Assembly (NCBI RefSeq): GCF_032062245.1
Contig: NZ_DAMBQF010000022.1
Span: 1-41,320 of the forward strand
Direction of reading: 5' to 3'
Origin: Soonwooa sp032062245
GTDB lineage: Bacteria > Bacteroidota > Bacteroidia > Flavobacteriales > Weeksellaceae
DNA: 41,320 nt
Part shown: positions 1-6,476 of the stretch, in pieces
Layout of the letters: every line of letters begins with the position of its first letter
Numbering within the stretch: the first letter of the stretch is position 1
Notes under the pieces: generated by a model
Told to the model about the DNA's origin: nothing
Databases searched by the model: none
What the model saw: only the letters and a program-made list of their open reading frames with translations
Position numbers and translations under genes: made by a program

Positions 1-10
1 ATTATCAACT

Positions 11-155
11 AATTTACTTCCTTAATTATCCTAATGCAAACTTACCATGGAAGCGACATCCTTTTGTGGTGACGCGAGGCGACGGAGCGTAGCGGAGCCG
101 ACTATGCGTCACTATAAAAGATATAGCGAACAGCGGGATTAAGCTCCTAAAAAAA
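11..155 (-). repeat. Left copy of a terminal hairpin element (inverted relative to the right copy)
   Basis: Read on the minus strand, the element starts one base after the hemB stop codon with TTTTTTTAGGAGC (143-155), then has a CCCGCTGT-CGCT block (about 127-138), a long imperfect hairpin (61-120) and a 45-base tail (11-55). The tail is identical to the reverse complement of 41276-41320. The hairpin arms pair as GTGACGC (69-75) with GCGTCAC (106-112), and the stem continues into CTTTT/AAAAG with G-T wobbles. I recall similar elements after genes in Flavobacterium genomes, so I take it as a dispersed family; it could be a structured RNA, a REP-like repeat or a terminator-associated motif. Confidence 0.8.
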
Positions 156-1142
156 TTATTTATTAAGTAGTTTGGCTACTTCTGGCGCTGCATAAGTGAA
201 AATCATATCTGCACCAGCTCTTTTGATACTTGTCAAACTTTCGATAAGAACCTTGTCATTGTCCAACCAACCATTCTGCGCAGCGGCTTTTATCATTGCA
301 TATTCGCCGCTTACTTGGTAAACCGCAATTGGTTGCGTGATAATTTCGCGAACTTTAGAAACGATGTCCAAATATGGCATTCCTGGTTTTATCATGATAA
401 TATCAGCGCCTTCGGCAACATCATCCAAAACTTCGGTAATTGCTTCACGAGAATTATGAAAATCCATTTGATAGGTTTTTTTATCCTCTGGAATATCTTG
501 CGAATCTACTGGCGCGCTGTCCAAAGCACTTCGGAACGGTCCGTAAAACGCACTTGCATATTTGGCGGCGTAAGATAAAATTCCGCAATCTGTATAATTG
601 GCTTCATCCAAAGCTTCGCGAATTGCCAACACACGACCGTCCATCATGTCACTCGGAGCCACAATGTCCGCGCCAGCTTCTGCCAATGACACTGACATAT
701 TGGCAAGCGCTTCCAAAGTAGAATCGTTGTCCACTTTTCCGTTTTTGATGATACCGTCATGACCATAAATTGAATACGGATCCAAGGCAACATCAGGCAT
801 AATGATAACTTCTGGAACTGCATCTTTTATCGCTTTGATCGCAGTTTGCATAAGTCCGTTCGGATTCCAAGCTTCTTTTCCTGTGTTATCTTTTAGGTTG
901 TCCGAAACCTTCATATAAATGTTGATAGCCTTGATGCCTAGCGCATAATTTTCTTTAACCTGCTGAACTGTTAAGTCCAAAGATTGACGAAAAACACCCG
1001 GCATTGAAGAAATGGCTTCCTTTTTGTTATTACCTTCCATGACGAACATTGGTAACACAAAATCGTTAGTTGTAAGTTGCGTTTCTTGAATTAGACTTCT
1101 AATAGACGCATTAGATCTAAGTCTTCTATTTCTTGTAAACAT
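156..1142 (-). CDS. hemB: Delta-aminolevulinic acid dehydratase (porphobilinogen synthase)
   Basis: Condenses two 5-aminolevulinate molecules to porphobilinogen, the second common step of haem and tetrapyrrole synthesis in the cytoplasm. The 328-residue length is normal for the family. Two active-site lysines are visible: Lys194 in YAAKYAS and the Schiff-base Lys252 in MIKPG. The metal loop at 116-130 reads PDVALDPYSIYGHDG, with Asp/Ala in place of the three cysteines of zinc enzymes, so this should be a non-zinc (Mg-type) form. The ATG at 1142 faces a divergent T9SS-client gene across 107 bases. The stop codon lies one base from the repeated terminal element, with no separate classical terminator. 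Confidence 0.97.
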   Translation of the reverse strand: MFTRNRRLRSNASIRSLIQETQLTTNDFVLPMFVMEGNNKKEAISSMPGVFRQSLDLTVQQVKENYALGIKAINIYMKVSDNLKDNTGKEAWNPNGLMQTAIKAIKDAVPEVIIMPDVALDPYSIYGHDGIIKNGKVDNDSTLEALANMSVSLAEAGADIVAPSDMMDGRVLAIREALDEANYTDCGILSYAAKYASAFYGPFRSALDSAPVDSQDIPEDKKTYQMDFHNSREAITEVLDDVAEGADIIMIKPGMPYLDIVSKVREIITQPIAVYQVSGEYAMIKAAAQNGWLDNDKVLIESLTSIKRAGADMIFTYAAPEVAKLLNK

Positions 1143-1159
1143 CAGTAAAAATTTTACTG

Positions 1160-1167
1160 CAAATTTA
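1160..1167 (-). promoter_or_regulatory. Probable -7 box of hemB promoter
   Basis: On the minus strand this reads TAAATTTG, matching the Bacteroidota -7 consensus TAnnTTTG, 17 bases before the hemB ATG. No convincing TTG is seen at the usual upstream spacing, so support is only moderate. Confidence 0.4.
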
Positions 1168-1189
1168 CATCACAATTGTGGAATAATTA

Positions 1190-1220
1190 TTGTATAATTG
1201 AAATGAATTAAATACATTTG
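1190..1220 (+). promoter_or_regulatory. Bacteroidota-type promoter of the small T9SS-client gene
   Basis: A TTG at 1190-1192, a 20-base spacer and TACATTTG at 1213-1220 match the -33 TTG / -7 TAnnTTTG promoter architecture of this phylum. The -7 box ends 29 bases before the ATG at 1250, leaving a short leader. Confidence 0.6.
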
Positions 1221-1249
1221 TGTTTAGACTTTCAAAAAAGTTTATTTAA

Positions 1250-1612
1250 ATGAAGAAATTTTTACTATTTATATTTTTTATCGGCTTTTCCTTTGCATTT
1301 TCTACTAAGATTAATGCTCAAGTTAGTAAAGCTAATTTTAGCATCAACTCAGGAATTAGTAAGAGTGATGACGGTGTTTTGGTGGCATATCCTAACCCAG
1401 CGAAAGATTTTATCATTGTAAAAGCAAAAGATAATGAGTCAAAAATAAGATCTGTGACTTTTTATTCTATTCTTGGTGTACAAGTTTTGGAATATAGCGT
1501 TAACATGAACGCTGCCGAAGTAAGACTAGACAAACTTCGTCCTGGTAAATATCTAATGCGTTATTTATTAGACGACAACACACAAAGAGTTACACAAATT
1601 ATTAAACAATAA
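1250..1612 (+). CDS. Small secreted protein made almost only of a T9SS type A sorting domain
   Basis: A 120-residue protein with a signal peptide (charged MKK, hydrophobic 4-18, probable cleavage after Ala23 in INA-Q). Residues 46-120 form a type A C-terminal sorting domain: AYPNPAKDF at 46-54, a GVQV turn, LRPGKY at 96-101 and a final QIIKQ. Such domains direct proteins through the type IX secretion pore and are normally removed and the cargo anchored to the surface. Here the mature part before the domain is only about 22 residues, so there is practically no cargo. It has its own promoter and terminator and stands alone. It may be a mini-protein, a decoy for the sortase, or the remnant of a longer protein; I do not know its function. 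Confidence 0.85.
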   Translation: MKKFLLFIFFIGFSFAFSTKINAQVSKANFSINSGISKSDDGVLVAYPNPAKDFIIVKAKDNESKIRSVTFYSILGVQVLEYSVNMNAAEVRLDKLRPGKYLMRYLLDDNTQRVTQIIKQ

Positions 1613-1631
1613 TTAAAACTCTAGATAAAAC

Positions 1632-1661
1632 AAAAGCCTCAACAAATGTTGAGGCTTTTTT
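1632..1661. terminator. Bidirectional terminator between the T9SS-client gene and deoC
   Basis: Arms AAAAGCCTCAACA / TGTTGAGGCTTTT with an A run on one side and a T run on the other serve both convergent genes. Confidence 0.85.
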
Positions 1662-1682
1662 ATGTTTAAAACTTTATCTCTA

Positions 1683-2426
1683 TTAATATCCGTCTTTTGA
1701 AGTTTCATCTTTTGTTAAAGCTAAAGCTGAAGAAGTGCCGATTCTTTTAACGCCAAGTTCAATCATCTTAACAGCGTCATCGTGCGATCTAACGCCACCT
1801 GCTGCTTTTATAGGAAGTTCACCAGCATTATCTAACATAATTTTGATTCCTTCAAAAGTTGCTCCATTTGGCTTACCTCCCTCTGTTTGATAAAAACCAG
1901 TTGATGATTTAACAAAGATATTTTTGAAATCCGTCTCCGAAAAATTCTCTTGTGACCAAATCCAAATTTTAGCAGTAATGTCAGCAATTTGCTCATCGGT
2001 TAAAGCAGCGATTTCGATAATCCATTTTGCAACTTTTCTGTTATCTAAAGCAAGTTTTGTACATTTAATAAATTCATTTTTCACTAAATCTGTTTCTCCT
2101 TTTTTGAAAGCTTCATAATTAATAACGAAATCTAATTCGTTAGCGCCATCTTTAATCGCTTTTTCAGCTTCTGCCAACTTTTCATCAATAGAAGCCGTAC
2201 CTTCATGGAAACCAATTACAGTTCCTAAAATTACATTTGCTTTTTTAGCGTCAATGTAATTTCGGATTTCCGATACATATTCAGGACGAATCATCACAGC
2301 GAAAAGTTGATTATCAATTGCCTCGTCAGTTAATTTTTTAACGATTTTAATCGTTTCTTCTTCTGTTAATCCTGACTGAGCAGGCGTTTTAAGATATGTT
2401 GAATCTAAATACTTTTTAATATCCAT
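1683..2426 (-). CDS. deoC: Deoxyribose-phosphate aldolase
   Basis: Cleaves 2-deoxyribose 5-phosphate to glyceraldehyde 3-phosphate and acetaldehyde in deoxynucleoside catabolism (cytoplasm). From the ATG at 2426 the protein is 247 residues, a TIM barrel of normal size. Catalytic residues are visible: Asp99 in ANELDFV, Schiff-base Lys173 in FVKSSTGF and Lys207 in IKAAGGVRS. An open frame runs 14 codons further to 2468, but that part encodes a terminator hairpin and the -7 box of deoC, so the shorter start is chosen. No other nucleoside-catabolism gene is adjacent. Confidence 0.95.
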   Translation of the reverse strand: MDIKKYLDSTYLKTPAQSGLTEEETIKIVKKLTDEAIDNQLFAVMIRPEYVSEIRNYIDAKKANVILGTVIGFHEGTASIDEKLAEAEKAIKDGANELDFVINYEAFKKGETDLVKNEFIKCTKLALDNRKVAKWIIEIAALTDEQIADITAKIWIWSQENFSETDFKNIFVKSSTGFYQTEGGKPNGATFEGIKIMLDNAGELPIKAAGGVRSHDDAVKMIELGVKRIGTSSALALTKDETSKDGY

Positions 2427-2445
2427 AGTTGAAAATTTAATAGTA

Positions 2446-2453
2446 CAAAGATA
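2446..2453 (-). promoter_or_regulatory. Probable -7 box of deoC promoter
   Basis: Minus strand TATCTTTG, fitting TAnnTTTG, lies 19 bases upstream of the deoC ATG at 2426 and directly after the T run of the lrp terminator. Its -33 region would fall inside that hairpin. Confidence 0.5.
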
Positions 2454-2480
2454 AAAAAAGAGCGCCATGTGTGCACTCTT
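2453..2480 (-). terminator. Terminator of the Lrp/AsnC regulator gene
   Basis: Minus strand AAGAGTGC, a short loop, GCGCTCTT, then seven Ts. It separates the regulator (stop at 2501) from deoC. Confidence 0.75.
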
Positions 2481-2500
2481 AAAATCTTATTAAGTATCGA

Positions 2501-2971
2501 TCAAACTTTAAGTTGACGATTAATACTTTGCTCCAGAGAGATGAAAGTTTCGGTTCTTGTAACCCCTTTTAAACTTTGGATTTGGTTGATAATGTCCATC
2601 AAATGATCATTATCTCTACAAAGCACTTTTAAGAAAACTGTGTAGTTACCTGTCGTGTAATGCGCTTCGATGATTTCGTTAATCTGTTTGAAAGCATCCA
2701 CAGCATCCTTGTAATGACTTGGTTTTTCTAAATAAACACCAATGTACGATACAACCTTGTATCCGACCTTACGAGGATTAAGAAATGAAACTGAATTTTC
2801 GATAACACCAGCTTGCTCTAGTTTTTTGATACGCTGATGTACCGCGGTGGTAGAAATACCAACATTTTTTGAGATCTGCGCTAAGGATGTTTTAGCATTA
2901 TCCATAAGCATGTAGATGATCTCCTTATCAACGCTGTCGAGTTGATAACCATAGTGTGTAGCACTTTTCAT
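2501..2971 (-). CDS. Lrp/AsnC family transcriptional regulator
   Basis: A 156-residue regulator with the family layout: an N-terminal winged helix-turn-helix at about residues 12-60 (LAQISKNVGISTTAVHQRIKKL region) and a C-terminal ligand-sensing RAM domain at about 72-150. These proteins form octamers that bind amino acids or related metabolites and control amino-acid metabolism genes; the effector cannot be read from this sequence. It is monocistronic, with a terminator after it and an AT-rich leader before it. Flavobacteria carry several such paralogues, so I give no symbol. Confidence 0.93.
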   Translation of the reverse strand: MKSATHYGYQLDSVDKEIIYMLMDNAKTSLAQISKNVGISTTAVHQRIKKLEQAGVIENSVSFLNPRKVGYKVVSYIGVYLEKPSHYKDAVDAFKQINEIIEAHYTTGNYTVFLKVLCRDNDHLMDIINQIQSLKGVTRTETFISLEQSINRQLKV

Positions 2972-3317
2972 TATTATTAATTTTTACAAAACGGTTGAAA
3001 CTTTACGAAATTAATCTATATTAATCAATTATCTATGCTTTTATAATAAAAATCATGTTTAAAGAATATTAAAATTAAACATTTAGGTGTAATATTATTC
3101 AAAATTTTCATAAAAAAAATGAGTTATCTTTAAAAAAATAACTCAACTAACTTTGCGAATAAAATCACAATAATTAAATATTATTAATCAACTATAAAGT
3201 AAATATACAAATAATTAAAAATATACTATTAATATTTTATCAATTAACACAAAATAAATACTTATCACACATATGGCATATACAAACAAAAAATTTTATC
3301 GTTGAAAAATAAAAATT
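2972..3317. other. AT-rich intergenic stretch (346 bases) between trmD and the Lrp-type gene
   Basis: Very A+T-rich, with no open frame of note. It contains one hairpin terminator for trmD (3112-3145) and must contain the promoter of the Lrp-type gene, but I find no clean TAnnTTTG box there. No tRNA-like or riboswitch-like structure was recognised. Confidence 0.6.
3112..3145 (-). terminator. Probable terminator downstream of trmD
   Basis: Minus strand TGAGTTAT, an 10-base loop, ATAACTCA, then eight Ts. It lies about 170 bases after the trmD stop codon. The stem is AT-rich, hence moderate confidence. Confidence 0.6.
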
Positions 3318-3998
3318 TTACTTTTTTTCGAATAAATCGGGACGACGTTCTGTTGTAATCCTGATAGCCTCATCATGTTGCCAATCTTCAATAGCTTGGA
3401 AGTTTCCGCTCAACAGAACCTTTGGCACTTCTAGGCCTTTATACACATCTGGGCGCGTGTAGATTGGATAAGATAATAGATCATCTTGAAAACTATCTGT
3501 CAACGCACTTTGTTCGTCATTAAGAACACCAGGCAACAATCTAATGATAGAATCCGCCAAAACGCAAGCCGCTAATTCGCCACCCGTCAAGACGTAATCA
3601 CCAATAGAAATTTCTTTAGTAATATGTAAATCTCGAACGCGTTGATCAATGCCTTTGTAATGCCCGCACAAGAATATTAAATTCTGAACCGTCGAAAGTT
3701 GATTAGCCATTCTTTGATTAAGCGTTTCGCCATCGGGCGTCATATAGATAATTTCGTCATAGTGACGTTCCGATTTTAATTTAGAAATACATAAATCTAG
3801 AGGTTCAACCATCATCACCATACCAGCTCCACCGCCATAAGGCGCATCATCAATCTGGCGATGTTTATTGGTTGCAAAATCTCTCACATTATGAAAGTGA
3901 ACCTCTGCCAAACCTTTTTCCATAGCGCGTTTCAAAATTGAAGTTTCGAAAGGACTACGCATCAAATCTGGCAACACACTTATTATATCTATTCTCAT
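3318..3998 (-). CDS. trmD: tRNA (guanine(37)-N1)-methyltransferase
   Basis: Methylates G37 next to the anticodon of tRNAs that read CNN codons, preventing +1 frameshifting; uses S-adenosylmethionine. The 226 residues are a full SPOUT (trefoil knot) enzyme: DDAPYGGGAGMVM at 50-62, GHYKGIDQR at 112-120 and the knot signature SIGDYVLTGGELA at 131-143, with the catalytic-type Asp168 in TDSFQDD. It follows the NADH dehydrogenase gene by a single base, so the two are translated from one message. The usual rpsP-rimM-trmD-rplS neighbours are absent, as is common in Bacteroidota. Confidence 0.97.
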   Translation of the reverse strand: MRIDIISVLPDLMRSPFETSILKRAMEKGLAEVHFHNVRDFATNKHRQIDDAPYGGGAGMVMMVEPLDLCISKLKSERHYDEIIYMTPDGETLNQRMANQLSTVQNLIFLCGHYKGIDQRVRDLHITKEISIGDYVLTGGELAACVLADSIIRLLPGVLNDEQSALTDSFQDDLLSYPIYTRPDVYKGLEVPKVLLSGNFQAIEDWQHDEAIRITTERRPDLFEKK

Positions 3999-3999
3999 A

Positions 4000-5262
4000 T
4001 TATTGTTCTGTATTATTTTTCTTGGTAGAAACGATGATCAAACGAAGTGAAGAATCTTTATTAAAATAGCTCCACATCCAGTTAAAGAAGATCGCTATTT
4101 TGTTCCTCACGCTCAAAATAAGCATCAAATGTAGAAACATCCAGAAATACCATGCAAGAAAACCTTGAAATTTAAGATCTGGAAGATCAACAACCGCACG
4201 GTGTTTACCAATTGTTGCCATCGATCCGCGATCCACATATTCGAACTCGGTCCATTGACTAGACGATGAGCGACGAAGATTTTTTCCTAAAGTTTTCCCC
4301 TGGTTAATAGCAACATTGGCAACTTGCGGATGACCTTGTGGATATTTTGGTGTTTCCATATAAGCGATATCACCAATTGCAAAAATATTATCAAAACCAA
4401 TAACACGATTGTATCGATCAACTTTATATCGATTTCTGACTAAATTTTCTTTATCAAATTCTCCAATAACATTACCCGTTACACCAGCCGCCCAAATCAC
4501 ATTATTACAAGGAATTGTTTTTCCACTTTGCATGAAAACCGTTTCGCCATCGTAGTCGGTTACACGTTCGTTTTTCATAAACGTAATGCCAAGTTTGACA
4601 AGATATTCTTCAGCTTTATTCTGAGATTCAACACTCATCGCTTCCAAAGGCTTTTCGCCAGAGCTAATCAAAATTATTTTGAGATGATCAAAACTCATGT
4701 GCGGATAATCGCGTGGAAGAATTTCGTTTTTCATTTCTGCAAAAGCACCAGCCAACTCTACACCAGTTGCACCACTTCCGACGATAACGATATTCCAGTT
4801 GCCATCATCACTTCTAGATTTTTCGATAATTAATTTTTCGAAAGTCATCAAAATATGATTTCTGATACTGATGGCTTCCTGTGTATTTTTCATTCCAAAT
4901 GTCAAATTTTCCATTTTGGAATTCCCGAAAAAGTTGGTTTTACAACCTGTTGCAATTATTAATTTATCGTAAGAAAAAGTGCCTTCTTCACAAATTACAC
5001 GATTTTCGGCAGTGTCAATTCGCTGCACCTCGGTCATTCTAAACTGAATATTCCGAGAACGTTGAAAAATTTTTCTGAAAGGAAAAGAAATATTAGAAGG
5101 TTCGATACGACCACTAGCAACTTGATAAAACAGTGGTTGAAACATGTGATGGTTAACCTTATCTATCAAAATAACTTTTTTGTTACTATCTGCATTCAGT
5201 TGTTTTGCCAATTGCAAACCAGCAAAGCCACCTCCTATTATTACAATTTTCTCCCTAATCAT
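4000..5262 (-). CDS. ndh: Type II NADH:quinone oxidoreductase (NDH-2)
   Basis: A 420-residue FAD protein that should pass electrons from NADH to menaquinone without pumping protons, on the inner face of the cytoplasmic membrane. The FAD-binding GGGFAG (10-15) is followed by an acidic strand end at Asp34; HHMFQPLFYQVASG (38-51) is typical of NDH-2. A second Rossmann motif, GSGATGVELAG (about 162-172), binds NADH, and FAIGDIA near 295 closes the FAD site. An aromatic hydrophobic stretch near the C-terminus (FLAWYFWMFLHLMLIL) is the membrane anchor. It is the first gene of a pair with trmD. A sulfide:quinone reductase-like role is less likely because the paired cysteines are missing. Confidence 0.9.
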   Translation of the reverse strand: MIREKIVIIGGGFAGLQLAKQLNADSNKKVILIDKVNHHMFQPLFYQVASGRIEPSNISFPFRKIFQRSRNIQFRMTEVQRIDTAENRVICEEGTFSYDKLIIATGCKTNFFGNSKMENLTFGMKNTQEAISIRNHILMTFEKLIIEKSRSDDGNWNIVIVGSGATGVELAGAFAEMKNEILPRDYPHMSFDHLKIILISSGEKPLEAMSVESQNKAEEYLVKLGITFMKNERVTDYDGETVFMQSGKTIPCNNVIWAAGVTGNVIGEFDKENLVRNRYKVDRYNRVIGFDNIFAIGDIAYMETPKYPQGHPQVANVAINQGKTLGKNLRRSSSSQWTEFEYVDRGSMATIGKHRAVVDLPDLKFQGFLAWYFWMFLHLMLILSVRNKIAIFFNWMWSYFNKDSSLRLIIVSTKKNNTEQ

Positions 5263-5342
5263 CGTTTAAAAATTTATACAAAAATACTCCAAATTTCTCG
5301 CTTTTAATGAATAGCAAAATCTATGCTTCTAAAATTTAATCC

Positions 5343-5374
5343 AAAAAAAAAACGACAACTCCGAAAAGTTGCCG
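5343..5374 (-). terminator. Terminator of the vitamin B12 uptake operon
   Basis: Minus strand CGGCAACT, loop TTTCGG, AGTTGTCG, then ten Ts. Confidence 0.85.
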
Positions 5375-5400
5375 CCATTTAATATTTTTAAAACTAAATT

Positions 5401-6465
5401 TTAGTTCTTGTAGAAACCGCTAACACCGTTACCCATGCTGAATGATTTTAATAAACTTCCTGTCATTGAATAAACCATCACCTTACTAGAAGAATTGAAG
5501 TTAACATCTGCAATGTAGATTTTACCATCGATAATATCAAGAGCATAAGGATAAAGATTTTCTGTACTTGGATAAGTGAACAACTTAGTTGGTGCTGCAG
5601 TACTAGTAGTTGCTTTTGTATAAACACCACGAGAACCATCCATAAAGTAAAGATTTCCTCCTGCAAATCTTAATTTATCTGCATTAGCAACATTTGCTAA
5701 TTTTGAACTTTTGAAACTTCCTGTAGCTGCATCGATTTCATAAATATAAGAATCTTTTTTACCAGAAGAAAGCACATAAGCATAACCGTTTGCAGAAACC
5801 ATATCTCTGATGATACCATCATCTGTAAGTGTAATTGTTTTTTCAATTGCGTTAGTGCCAGCGTTAACCGTTGTAATCGTGTGACCTGACGGGATTTCTG
5901 CATACGGCTCCGTTGTTTCATAGGCTGAGCCATCCGTTTGTACAACAACATAATTACCAACGCTAACTACTTTCTCTGCGTATCTATCAAAAGTAATCGT
6001 TTTAACTGGCGCGTTGTTCGCTGCATTAAAAACATTAAGAGCATATTTTCCGAAGAAATTATTAGTTGTGATGTACATGTTGTTTCCGTTAAATGCAATC
6101 GCTCTTGGTTGCTCAACTTGGAAAGTCGTCAACTTTTGGAAAGAATAACGATTGACAACCTCAACTTTATTAGAGTTATTAACAACCAAATAAGCTTTAT
6201 CATTCTTAAAACCAAGTGTTTGTAAAACATCACCAAGGACTTGCTTATTATTATTTGCAGCAAAAATATTTTCGCTCATCGAAGCTAAATCTGGCGTAAT
6301 GTAAGAAACTTCTCCTTGATTTTTATTAAAACCACCTTCGACACTTACAAGGATTCCGCCTTCATAAGCTCCTTTTGATACAATAACATCGTTATCATCC
6401 TTACATGCTATCATAAACAACAAACTCGCTGCGAAAACACTCGCAAATAGATTTTTAATTTTCAT
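5401..6465 (-). CDS. BtuG-like beta-propeller surface lipoprotein (DUF5074/YncE-like)
   Basis: A 354-residue lipoprotein: signal peptide with lipobox FMIAC, lipidated Cys21, followed by KDDND, an acidic run like the surface-export signal of Bacteroidota lipoproteins. The rest consists of repeated short blades (AYLVVNN, NGNNMYITTNN, GYAYVLSSG, GNLYFMDGS, GKIYIADVN), the pattern of a YncE-type seven-bladed propeller. It lies 11 bases after a TonB-dependent receptor in an operon headed by a cobalamin riboswitch. In Bacteroides, BtuG propeller lipoproteins cap the BtuB receptor and bind B12 tightly; by position and fold I infer the same role here. Sequence identity to BtuG was not tested. Confidence 0.75.
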   Translation of the reverse strand: MKIKNLFASVFAASLLFMIACKDDNDVIVSKGAYEGGILVSVEGGFNKNQGEVSYITPDLASMSENIFAANNNKQVLGDVLQTLGFKNDKAYLVVNNSNKVEVVNRYSFQKLTTFQVEQPRAIAFNGNNMYITTNNFFGKYALNVFNAANNAPVKTITFDRYAEKVVSVGNYVVVQTDGSAYETTEPYAEIPSGHTITTVNAGTNAIEKTITLTDDGIIRDMVSANGYAYVLSSGKKDSYIYEIDAATGSFKSSKLANVANADKLRFAGGNLYFMDGSRGVYTKATTSTAAPTKLFTYPSTENLYPYALDIIDGKIYIADVNFNSSSKVMVYSMTGSLLKSFSMGNGVSGFYKN

Positions 6466-6476
6466 ATATATATTTT

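Noticed and set aside
2427..2468. Longer N-terminus for deoC starting at 2468
   Set aside because: The added codons overlap the lrp terminator and the deoC -7 box, and DeoC proteins begin near MDIKKYLD.
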